The notes under the pieces: model-generated
The model's input: the letters and a program-made list of their open reading frames with translations, nothing else
Told to the model about the DNA's origin: nothing
Database searches by the model: none
Origin: Cadophora sp. MPI-SDFR-AT-0126
Taxonomy: Eukaryota > Ascomycota > Leotiomycetes > Helotiales > Ploettnerulaceae
NCBI GenBank assembly: GCA_020747065.1
Contig: JAGMVK010000001.1
Span: forward strand, 992,001 to 1,056,000
Length of the DNA: 64,000 nt
Reading direction: 5' to 3'
Translations under genes and position numbers: made by a program
Shown here: piece after piece, positions 23,071 through 33,683 of the stretch
How the letters are laid out: the number at the start of each line of letters is the position of its first letter
Position numbering within the stretch: position 1 is the stretch's first letter

Positions 23071-24795
23071 CTAGCTTCCAATGGAAAGGTCATCGGCAGC
23101 TCTATATCCCGGCCAATTGATCTGGATATCCTGATCCGTCGTACCGTTAACATTGGACACTTCTCCACTTCCAGTCAACACCCGAGCTTGGCTTCCTGCG
23201 GTGTCGGGGAAGATACACCTAACCTTTGGAACGAAAGTGACGAACAGGAACGGCTCGTTTTCAGTGCAGTCGAACTGCTCGTTGGCATCCTGGTCCACAA
23301 TACAGTCGAAGCGTGGCACGTTATTGCATTCCATCTGGCCAGCCCCGTCTGTATTACCGATATATCGACACCCAATCCGTCCAAACATTGCCTCATTGGA
23401 AGTCATGCTTGGTGGCCACCCTTCATTCCCCAGCCCAACATCACTCACGCGGTATTCATAGGTCGGGGAAGTTGAGCAGAGCTGTAGATCCCCGCCGTTG
23501 CGATGTGGCCACTCAAACCATACCCATTCAGTGCCCAGCGCTCCAATTGGCGTTTCTGGATTCGTAGCATATTGCCAGCGGAATTCTATCCAAACAGCAT
23601 CCCAACTGGGGTTGGGGTTGGTTGGATTGCCAGGATTTGGTGTTGTCCAAGGAGGCGTTGGAGCAGTGGTTGGAACTGGTGTGATACCCGGCTGAGTGAC
23701 AGAGATACTGGGGCCAGTACTTGAAGGGAGGAGGGTGACAACAGTACCACCTCCAACTGTTGTCGTCACCGCCGACGTGCCCGTTGGTGCCGTTAGTGTT
23801 GAGCCTCCCACAACAATGGTACCGCCTGTGGGAAATGGATAGCCTGTGCCGCCAATAATAGCAGTAGGCGGATATGTGGCAGTAACAGTGACCCCAACAT
23901 TCCCACCAGGATCGTTGCTTCCATCGTCATAGTTTCTTGGGTCGGTAGGCTCTGGAGTGGGACAGTATTCACCCACCGTTGTACGGCTAGCGCTCACGTA
24001 GCAACCCGTGATCGGCTGTGTTCTGGTAGTGGTACATGTTTGATCGTTGCAAGAGACCCACGCATCCGTAACAGTCCTCGTCTGGCACTCACAGCCAATA
24101 TAAGTGTTGCAAACTGTATTTTGGCTGCGTGTATAGCAATTCGTTGATGTTGCGGTCCTGCAAGTGCTGCTGCTAGACTCTTCTTCATTGGAGTCGTTGT
24201 CCAACGTGCCGCAGTTGGCTGTGCATGTAGGCTAACGATGTGTTAGGGGCAACAGATCTTTAAATTTTAATTGAGGAGGATGACATACTTTCACAGGACC
24301 TCGAGTAAAGTGCGTCGTTGGTTGTTGTTTGTCAGGCGGGCAATTAATGGAGAATATCCCGAAAAGCTTGAAACATGGCGGGTTTGGGACGGGTGGGAAG
24401 GAGGGCAAGCGAGGGAGCTTCGGTAATAGAGGCGGCGTTGGGCCAGGTGGGTAGACAGGCGACCAGTAGAACCCCCCCGGAGCAACTAATATGAATGGAA
24501 ATATTGTTGTCGAAGAAGTGGAGCTAGCCTTTGGCTCGTCACGAAGTGTTGTACTTGTTAGAGTCGTCGTGCCGGTAATGCTTCTTAGATCGGTGAATTG
24601 ATCCATGGAGAAAGTCCACCTCACACCATCAATCTGCGTGACAGTGGTAGGAAGGACCGCGACTGATATAGTTGAGGTTTGAGAAGCAGTCTCGAAAGCT
24701 GGTAATGTTATTGTCGATACCGTACCGCCTCCACCTTCAGGGTTGACAGTTAGCAACTTCTTTCTCAAGACGAAAGAGTCTCCAGGAGCAAGTGT

Positions 24796-24830
<35 letters not shown>

Positions 24831-27800
24831 AAAAACAACAGCATGAATCACTAACCTGTCACTAGGATCGGCGGTACCTTAATGCTGGATTGCAAGGCAA
24901 AAGTGTCACTCGTTTCGGAAGCCGGGATGACAATATTGGAAAAGCTAATGATAGAAACCGTAACTGAATGGTGTCAGTGCTTGAAGGACCGAGTGCAGCA
25001 TAGTCGTCTTACTGGTTGGCACAACGATTGTAGTGATAGTCGAACCACCTACAACGAGCGATGTGTCGACAGGTGCAAAACTCAAAACCGTGGGTTCAGC
25101 CAGAGGCGAAGGGGGAATAACCAGAGTGCATGGAGCCCAACACTGGATTGTTGGACTAGGACTGACGAAAATTATAGGATCAATGTATGCTGCTCCGGAG
25201 CCATCTTGCGGCGATCCCTGATCACCTCCCAAATCCCCACCACTGAGCCCAAGCGCCAGCCAAGCGCTGACCTCAGTTGTAAAGCCACTAGTAGCTACTT
25301 TAGCAATGTTTTCTGTCTGGGTGGGGACTGAATAGCTTACGCCTGGTTATCCTCAGCGAGCAAAGCGGGAATTCCACCACGTGGTGTAATCATCTGCGCA
25401 ACACCCTTCGTGAAAATATTGTAAAACCAGAAGCCCTCAGTATAACTAGTTTCAACCATATTGTCCTGACAGTGCTCATCTGCAAGACAGACCTGATCAT
25501 AAGAGAAGAAGAAACTATACATGCTGTTTTCACATATTAGCCTTTGCTTTTGTGTCGATGTAGACCAGATGAGGTTTACCCAGCTGTGTAAATCATGATA
25601 TCCCGAGAACTAATAACGCGTAGACCCCATGCCATTGCGCAAGTGGACTCTGATTCGCACTCTGAAAAGTCGGGGTCCCCAGAGAAAGCACCTACTGCAT
25701 ATGGCTTTGTCGCATCAGGAGTGGGCTGGTAATAAGGTGTTTCTGTCTGGATATGTGTCATGAATATGTTTCTGGCGTTGTTGAGTTGATACTGGTAGAT
25801 TTGATGATGTTCTGAGCCGGTTCCATAGAACCAACAGGGTCCTAGCAAGTTATTAGCTCGAGAATGAACTTGAGGAAAAGAGTTTGGCGATTCCTAGGCC
25901 CTGATCATGGCTTCGATTGGGCTTCGAGTAAGATATACGGCAGCAGTCACATACCTTCGGACTCAATCAGCGTTCCTCGTGCTGTATATATATTGATCTG
26001 TGCGCTTGTCGTAGTTTCAACACCACCGGGGACCTCAACATCCATGTCGTGGTCGGCGGTCCTAGATAAGCATGAGCATCTCAAAGCTGACCATTCTTGC
26101 TGTGGCTTAGTATATGGACATCCTTACCAGACCCAAACATTTTCGAAATACCCCGATGAAGTAGGAGTGATGTGCAGTAATAACAATGCAGCCATACAAT
26201 TACGATCAGGATCGGAGGTAGACTTGGGACACTCCTCTATTGTCAAATCCGAGAAGTAACCTCCGCCAACTCGAAAGTGACTATCCCACATGGCAGCTAC
26301 ACTGATATCAGTCATTTGACATCGAATCTCTCCAAAGGAGCATGAGCATCTCACCGCTTCCTTGAGTGCTCTCGTGCACATTCCATTCCATCATGATTGC
26401 TCCTCGTGTTGGGCCTTTGACGGAAAAGAGCATGTCAGAGATCTCGACGATACCAGAGTCTCCAGATTTTCCAACTCTTCAGGGCATTAGAAGCATGCAG
26501 ATGGTGGGATTAGATATACTCGCCTGATCATGACTTGAGGATTATTTTCATCGCTGAAGAAGTCGCCAGTACCCATTATCTACATGTAAGATTAGCGGGG
26601 CTTTGGCCGCGATCCCTCGAGGAACATACCTGCGGCCACAGCTCGCCAACAATGATTGAATTGACGGGGACTTCTATAGTCTTCTCCACTAGATAAACAC
26701 CGCTAGGAAAGTAAATGGGCTTGCCGACATTGTTGGCGAGGAGGCGATTGATGTTATCCGACTGATCTCCTTCGCCCTTGTTGTTACAGGTGTCCGTGGC
26801 AACAACAAAGCTTCCAGCACCGAGATTTCCGTAAGTGGGTTTTGAGCGTGCGAAGATATTACCAGAACCATCCAGCAGAGAAGGAGGTTTTTGTGGAGGT
26901 GGGTCGATGAAACCAGTAACAACCTCTCCATTTCCACTTTGTGATGTATAACGCTTACCCATACCCCATGAATTATAATATAGGAGTCCCTGTGATCCAG
27001 GAAGAATAGTATCTCCACCATCAATCAAGACAACAGATGCCGAAGCTTCGACTCGAACATTGTCGAGAATAATGTTCGGATGCGGCCCGCCATTTCGCAA
27101 CACGATGGGATATGGAACGCTTCGGAAATAGGAGTCTATTTGCTGAATCAACATGAGAACTGGGGAAAAAATTCTTCGTAGTGCTCACCTAGGACTGTGA
27201 TACTTGCTGAGCCCTGACTATACAGTCCACCAACACTTTTAGCTTCGATCGCAACCCAGCAGGCATTGACTTCAATATTCTGCCATGTGAAACCCCAGTC
27301 CCAAATCATACTGATGGCGGTGAGGGTCAGTTCGAACTTGAGATTGCGTGCAGTATATTGCTGGGAGCCAGCGCGGAATCCAATGCCGCCTCCAAAGAAA
27401 TACAAATCGCTGAGGAACCCTCCGGAGCCGTTCTCCATAAAAATTCCAGTTGCATTGGTAGACCCACGGCTGTCACTCAATGGCATTTGGAAGTCGAGGT
27501 TTTGGAGGGAAGCTGCCTGTGAGACCTGCCTATACCAGAGTCAATAATGTACGCAATTCATTCTGAGGTGGGTCGGGGGTTGTGAGTGAGGGCTTACCAG
27601 TGGATTCCTGTGGGTGCATAGAATTGATCACCATCCTGGCCCCACCATGGCATTTCCTTCAGATCAAAGATAAAATTACGAATTTGGCGAAAGAATTGGT
27701 TCTGGTTGATGTACCAATTGGCTCCGTTGCCGCCGGGTATGTATGGATCGCAATCTATCAAGGCCATACCTGTAAAATTCGCAGATCCACGAATTGTCGG

Positions 27801-28635
27801 TCTAGCATTCACATCTCCTACAAATTGCGTGAAGTAATATCTTGCCGAATATCAGTATTCTTGACACAGCGAGGAGAACAGGAGGCCATCATACTGTATG
27901 ATGGGACTGCTAATCAAGTAAATCCCACTCTATTCCCAAGGCCTAGTTAGCATGGATCTACAGAGTCAAGCGACAGGTGACCTGATGATGCTCCTAGTTC
28001 AACACTTACAGGAAAGTAAACCACTGCGCCAAGTATCGTCGTCTGGCCACATTCACGTCCGCATCTTTCGTTGTTGTTGGCTCGACTCAACCAGGAAGCT
28101 GCACGGTTGATAGCTGCTGTATCATCGGAACTCCCGTCGCCTTTTGCTCCAAAGTCCTTAACATTCCTGAACATTTGATAGCCACCTGGAGCAAATGGCA
28201 TGTCGCCATGCTTGATACTCTCGTACCAGTATCCACTGTTTTGACGCCTCTCAAGCGTGCTATTACTACCTGAAACCGATGCATCACTCTGATTGTTCAT
28301 GCTCATCAGGAGAAATTGCTGCTCGGGCTCGGTAACTGGCTTGTCTAGAGTACCTATTGATCAACAATGTTAGCAAAGTAGTCAAATGAATAGAACGAAT
28401 CGAAATGGCCATGCCTTTGTCTGGAGCAACCCCGAAAGTATTTCCTGTATTGTCTACCATATACTCTGGAGCTTCCTACAAAATCAACATCAACTGAAGC
28501 CTCAAATTACTCTGTAAGAACACTCACTCCAGGAAATCCCGGTGGTAGCTTGGACCTGTCATACCAGTCAGGTAGTGGGGGAAGATCAATTGCTGTCGTG
28601 AGGAGAGCAAAGGAAAGAAATATCGTGGGCTTCAT
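23071..28635 (-). CDS. Modular GH55 exo-β-1,3-glucanase with long C-terminal extension
   Basis: Secreted enzyme, predicted to hydrolyse β-1,3-glucan from chain ends. Fifteen exons: 28635–28528, 28475–28415, 28353–28010, 27929–27895, 27840–27598, 27529–27189, 27135–26630, 26579–26524, 26476–26355, 26296–26128, 26061–25955, 25841–25580, 25523–25341, 25287–25013/24963–24856 (split by an intron), 24779–24289 and 24231–23071; that is 16 coding segments, 1487 residues, all in phase. A signal peptide (MKPTIFLSFALLTTA) and a possible Kex2 site (LERRQ, near residue 93) are followed by two pectate-lyase-3-like β-helices. The first starts near DFGAKGDGSSDDTAAIN (about residue 123); the second centres on VVATDTCNNKGEGDQSDNIN (about 450). 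Other GH55 signatures are GSANFTGMALIDCD, APTGIHW, EISDMLF and GPCWFYGTGSEHHQIYQY. After about residue 810 come roughly 680 residues of Thr/Ser/Pro-rich linkers and Cys-rich blocks (CFKLFGIFSINCPPDK; CECQTRTVTDAWVSCND) of unknown role. Two introns need GC donors. Confidence 0.88.
24797..24828. repeat. 32-nt poly-C tract inside a GH55 intron
   Basis: An uninterrupted run of 32 C followed by seven A on the plus strand, which is T7 then G32 on the coding strand. It lies in the intron between coding segments 24963–24856 and 24779–24289, close to the acceptor. It could fold as a G-quadruplex in the transcript. The exact run length may be a sequencing or assembly estimate. Confidence 0.9.
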
Positions 28636-29783
28636 CTTGTTCCACTTGATAGCACTAAAATGTGCAAGTCACCAGAAGCTTTTGGATCTTCGGAGGGTCT
28701 CAAACAACGAGAGAGTCCGACTGGTCTCAAAGGAGCTCAACTGGTGATAATCATCTTATCAGGAGGAACGGAAATGTTACCTAGGTACTTCTGCAAATCA
28801 TGACGGTCAGCAAAGTCATCCAAGGATGTCTTGCCCGGGGTTTTGAAAGCCAGAAATTGGATGAATCTGCCAAGGCTCTACTTCTTCCAGGATCATCTGA
28901 ACGACTTGGGTATACTCCCTTCGTTCATTGGACTGACTATGGGGGGCTATCCACTGTCAGCGACAGGAGACTTATTAGTGCCTGAAAAACCCATGTAGCA
29001 GAGAGGACCTATTGTCAGTCCATTCAGTAAAGGAGTACTGTAATGTACCTAGTTAGACCTGTCAAACAATGCAGGCTTACGAGGTAGATTTGACAGGTCA
29101 ACGTTTCTGAGCACCAGGAAGCTCGAAAGAAAGTAAAATGCAGCCAAGACTACATGCAAGGAACAATATCCGGAATGAACTTCAGATGTGCCACAGTGGT
29201 GCATGAGGCTGTGCTGTGACAATACTGGGCAAGTACGGCCGTGTAGCTGTATGTAGGAACCCTTCGAAGGAAACGGGCAGCTACAAATTACCATGAGGGG
29301 TTTTGACGAGGGACGTTGGCTAGAGGAGAAGTTGGCCCGAACACATCCCGCAGTCCCGTCCCATGCCACCCCACTATTATCTCCAGACACTTCTAGAGAC
29401 TCTAAAGCCACTCCTCCCCCTCTACGAAGCTCATTTATCACCAGGACGACTGCGACGTCTTTATGTCTTTCCCTCACCATCCGGTGGCACGGTGACCCAC
29501 CTGGTGCTTATGCCCAGCTTTCGATATCAACCTCACTTCGATTTACTCGAGCACTGCACCATCATTCGTTGTCAACTTTCTAGACCCTCCACCATCAGCA
29601 CACCACTATAATTGCCCTTGCTTTGCTTTCTCCTTTTTAACGACCTTTTGGAGTACCGCCAAGGGTAGTTGGCTTCTACATGCTCCGTGTGCTACGTCGT
29701 ACGGTTCTTTACCTTCGGCCTCATCCTCGCCGTCCCCATCGACCTCGCCATCATCCCCCGCTCTACCGTTGCTACTCTCTAGC
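28636..29783. other. Divergent promoter region of GH55 and F-box-like gene
   Basis: No coding frame is recognised. A perfect 11-bp inverted repeat lies at 29056–29099. The last 200 bases before 29784 are CT-rich, as is usual for fungal promoters and leaders. Confidence 0.45.
29056..29099. repeat. Perfect inverted repeat, 11-bp arms, 22-nt spacer
   Basis: Arms GACCTGTCAAA and TTTGACAGGTC. It lies in the shared upstream region of the GH55 gene and the F-box-like gene, so it may be a dyad binding site or the remnant of a small inverted-repeat element. Confidence 0.7.
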
Positions 29784-31061
29784 ATGGATATAAAGCTTGA
29801 AGGCCCAGTAACCTCTATCAATACTGCGCCGCCGGAAATACTATTACAAATTGCTAAATCGGTACCTGACCTCCGATCTCTACATCACCTGGCCCTCGCA
29901 CTGCCATCCATCTATCGGCTTTGGAAATCCCATGGATCGGAGATACTCCGCGAAGTCGCCTCAAACCGAAATGTCACTACGCCGCAAGTTCGCGACCTGA
30001 TTTTGCTGGTGGTTCTGCTTCGATCTGGTGAGATGCCTGTCTGGTCTTTCAATACCTTACTTGAGCGATTTGTCAGACCTACCATGGTGTTTAACAATCC
30101 ACCAGAATCTCCGTGTTCTATCCCTACGCCCACATCTTGTCCTTTTAGTGTCTTGGGTACGGCTGGCCGGATGTATTTTCTCACTCAGTCATGCCTGGAA
30201 TACTACCTCGAGAGGCTTCGGGTAGTTCAACCGAGGCTTCAGCGACCTGTAGATCAGAGATTCGATTACGAGGCGCCGTACGGTCCGTACGAAATGATGG
30301 TACCAGGCTGGCTACGTGAGGTCGACGGTGTCTTTTATGAAACCCCACGCATGGGTCCGCCATCTTGGATCGAGCAACAGGTGGTTCTCCGTGCTTTCTG
30401 GCGCTTGCAACTGTTGTACGAGTTGAGACGGGCCGCCAAAGAGTCTCGATTAGATCATTGGTCAGAATCCGACGTGAGCAGAACTACAAATCTGCAACTG
30501 GATGAACTCTTCCCCTGTGTACATCCGCACATGACCACATATCACGAGATTGTGAGTGTACAGGAATATCTTCAAGAATCTGGTGGAAGTGATCATCATT
30601 CGCAAGAAGGACCAGCAGAGGCGCAAATGGGGCTTGCTGAGATACCAGAGGATGCGTGGCACATCGTGCTTGCTTCAGGCACTGTTCGGCGACTGGAATA
30701 TTCACCTAAGGACCTGTTGAAACGGGGACAAGTCCATCTTGCCCTGCACGGGCTGATTACCCGTGATGAGTCACCCATAAAAGGAATTGCTTTCTCAACA
30801 TTCCGTCGTCTGGGATTTGCTTTTTGGGACGATCAAAGACTGGCAACACTAAAACTAGCCGACGGGCCACTCGAAAGGGGTCAGGCAGCAATGTTTACGA
30901 AGCGCCCTTCACAGTTCTGGTTCTCATGGCGTAGTCTTTTGAGCGAACAAGAGCTTGCGGCAGTGGTAAAGGAGCTTGCGGATGCAGAAGACGAAATGAC
31001 GAGGCAAGGAAGACTAGATCTTGAGCGACATGGCCTCGAGTACTTTGTGAGAGACGAATGA
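29784..31061 (+). CDS. F-box-like protein
   Basis: Intronless gene of 425 residues starting MDIKLEGPV; an in-frame TTG upstream is ignored. Residues about 14–45 (APPEILLQIAKSVPDLRSLHHLALALPSIYRLW) fit the fungal F-box-like pattern, in which Pro-Pro-Glu-Ile-Leu begins the helix bundle that binds Skp1. The rest is an undefined helical region with scattered tryptophans, typical of the many lineage-specific F-box-like proteins of filamentous fungi. A role as a substrate adaptor of an SCF ubiquitin ligase is possible but unproven. There is no signal peptide or membrane segment. It is convergent with the secreted orphan gene, whose stop lies about 200 bases away. Confidence 0.7.
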   Translation: MDIKLEGPVTSINTAPPEILLQIAKSVPDLRSLHHLALALPSIYRLWKSHGSEILREVASNRNVTTPQVRDLILLVVLLRSGEMPVWSFNTLLERFVRPTMVFNNPPESPCSIPTPTSCPFSVLGTAGRMYFLTQSCLEYYLERLRVVQPRLQRPVDQRFDYEAPYGPYEMMVPGWLREVDGVFYETPRMGPPSWIEQQVVLRAFWRLQLLYELRRAAKESRLDHWSESDVSRTTNLQLDELFPCVHPHMTTYHEIVSVQEYLQESGGSDHHSQEGPAEAQMGLAEIPEDAWHIVLASGTVRRLEYSPKDLLKRGQVHLALHGLITRDESPIKGIAFSTFRRLGFAFWDDQRLATLKLADGPLERGQAAMFTKRPSQFWFSWRSLLSEQELAAVVKELADAEDEMTRQGRLDLERHGLEYFVRDE

Positions 31062-31263
31062 TGGTTCTATCAACCCAGAGACCCGTTCAATAATTGACCA
31101 CAATCACATTCCAGGAACTTGATCCAAGTCAGAACGTAAGATATTCAGCAATCATCGAGCCAAGTAGTTGACACAATCATCACCCCTAAAACATAAGTAC
31201 ACGCCTGCCGCTTGATCTACGCATAATGAAATTATCGACCAAAGAAGCATGCAGAAAAGAAAT

Positions 31264-32384
31264 TTACATTCGCTGAGGGTTTCCCGTTGTGGGGTTGGGC
31301 ACAGTCTCCAATGTAAACAACATGTTGAGCTTCCACGCATCTCTCCAGCTATTGAGATCAACATTCGATAAGGGGTGATTCCAGACGGTGATACTTGCAA
31401 CCCGTTTGATCCCAAGCTTCTCCTTATGCGTCGCGACCAAGAAACCAGTCGAAGCACCATTTGGCGTGCCCAGTATGGCGTAGAACCCATCTACTTCCGC
31501 CTGGTCTGTTGATGTACGGCTGAAGACCTCACGATTCGCAACTCCAGGAATGCTAGTCCGTCCTATACCTCTCAGAGCCTCGACAACCTGGTTCTGAGTT
31601 TCCGTATTCGTGACCCACGATCTGATGACATAGCGGAGGCTCGAAATCTCGACATCCCGAGAGCCGGCCTGGTATTCCCATGCTCCAAAGGCTGCTTGGG
31701 ACCACTGTACAATCCTAGAAATCGGAAAAAATGGCACTTGGCCAAGTGCGTATCTTGGTGTCTTGTTATTGTCCGCAATGATGACTCCTCCTTGTGCATT
31801 GATGCCGTTACCAAAGAATGCTCCGGTTGGCTGTGGAATATATCAGTCTGGTTTCCATATTCTAAAGCAAGCTGCGGAAGACTTACTGAGATAGATTGAC
31901 CATCAATCTCACCAGACTCCTTGCTGAGAAAGTACAGGTAGTCAGTGTTATCGGGGTTCGCACCAGTAAGAGTTTGTAGATTCGCTTGGATGCCAGACGA
32001 TGCGTATTTCGGATCAATCGTCTGTTGCTCCCATCCTTCGTCGAACAAGAGTGAAAAATACTCGTCGAAGTTCTCTTCTACCCGCACGCCTCCGTTGATT
32101 TGCTGCGCGTGTGCAATCGTAGCTGACATCAAACAATCCAGTCTACGCCCTTTGGTGATGGATGTTTGACTTAGGGCTCTTTTTCCTAACCGGTGGTATG
32201 CAACAGTGGAGTTTTGACTCAAGTGAAGGTTGACATCTAAACTGATCCCGGGTAGCGGAAGCAGCTCTGCTATTGCTGGCAACGGTGATACTGCACGACT
32301 TGCTACCAACGGTAGGATGCTCAACAAAAGTGTTGATAGGAGTAGCATGATCATTTTCACGCCCCAATCAGTGGGTTTAAACAT
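31264..32384 (-). CDS. Secreted protein of unknown function
   Basis: Two exons, 32384–31887 and 31830–31264 (intron donor GTAAGT, acceptor CACAG), giving 354 residues. The N-terminus MFKPTDWGVK is followed by a strongly hydrophobic signal-like segment (MIMLLLSTLLLSILPLVASRA); translation from the second Met (32354) would give a classical signal peptide. A dibasic site (LGKRAL, near residue 60) may be cut by kexin. The mature part holds one cysteine, in RLDCLM, and no transmembrane segment. Repeated aromatic and glycine features (FFGNGINAQGGVIIADN; YALGQVPFFPISRIVQW; GFLVATHKEKLG) suggest a β-rich fold. I recognise no family. It lies between an F-box-like gene and an MFS transporter. Confidence 0.75.
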
Positions 32385-33683
32385 CGTTCGTTTTTAGATG
32401 TCCAGATCGGAAGCTGTGAAGGATTATGGAGATGTTGATGAAAGTCGTAGTATCGAAATGGGTGCCCAGAAGGTCTCAGATCGCAGAGCGAGAATAGAAC
32501 ATTCACAATCATCCTGAACAATGAAGTGAGAGGAGCTGAAGTCGCGAGACCCATGCTTGTGAGCGGGAAGGGGGGGATGGGGATGGAGGCAAGGGTCCTT
32601 CGTTCCCCTGGTCTTGTTGATACAACCACACCACACTCGCTTACCACTTGAACGATAAACGAGAAAGATTAATATCAATCTCACTCTGGCAGGGATAAAA
32701 AAGTGCCTCATTCTTTATCGCGAGGAGGAGTGAGCCAGGGGCAGACTTTTACGAGAACGAACTGCCCCAAAACGAACAAGAAACTGATCATGTGCTAAAA
32801 TTTACTTCCTTGGCTTACATGCTACACTTACACAGCTTCTCCAGCTGGAATAGTCTTGTCATGGCATCTAGGGCAAGTCACCTTCAATGACAAATGACTC
32901 TTTTGAGAACGCGAGTATCCGCTTAGGGGCGATATTCCCGATGGTGTGTAGTGTAGTGTTGCGTGGTCATGGGGCAATTCTGGATTCTGAAAATTCGACT
33001 CAACATGGCTAGTACCCATTCTGATCTGACAGCTGTTTGCTTGCGCGATCAAGATTCACTCCTATGCGTCTGATTTACCAACCCTTATCTCCAATCCATC
33101 GCCGAGTCTCAATCCCGCGAAACCACAACCTCCCTCTCAAGTTTTCTTTGCTTCTTAGACGGAGGTACCACGAGAGAAGAAGGTATGGCTCGGTCGAGAT
33201 CACAGCACTAAAGTGAAGAAGTAAGGAAGAGGGCATATTCTATGTAGCAAGTCAGATAACATAAATAATTTTGGAAAGTGTTGCCGCTGTTTGAGTGGCT
33301 ATCACATCGCAGATTCGGCTTTTTTTTTTTTTTTTTTGATTCGGAAGGCGTTTTAGGCGAGGGACAGTTTGTTGATGAGAGCTCTCCTCGATCCTGCGTA
33401 GCGCTACTTCATGCTGTACTGGGTCCTCGTGTCAAGTGGTATATGGCGCATGTTCATAGACGAAAGATACAATCTTGCGCAATGAAGAAAAACTTCATTG
33501 ACCATCCCACCGCGATGTAGAGAATCACACATGGAGAGGTTTAAGCGAGGAGACATTTCAGCAAATTTCAAGGTAGGATTTTGTCTTCTGGGATCAAACG
33601 ATAAATTAGGATTTTCAACACATCACTTCTACCTCACTCTTCGCCTATTCCACAATTTTCCATCTGATTACAAGTCTTCCCCT
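32385..33683. other. Intergenic upstream of the secreted orphan
   Basis: This is the promoter of the secreted orphan and the 3' region of the MFS gene, which is transcribed in the same direction. An 18-nt poly-T run lies at 33320–33337. No gene is recognised. Confidence 0.45.
33320..33337. repeat. 18-nt poly-T run
   Basis: Simple homopolymer about 350 bases beyond the MFS stop codon. On the coding strand of that gene it reads as poly-A. Confidence 0.85.

Noticed and set aside
24797..24828. Treating the poly-C run as an assembly gap
   Set aside because: The reading frames and splice signals on both sides fit a single intron, so the run is kept as real sequence, with doubt only about its exact length.
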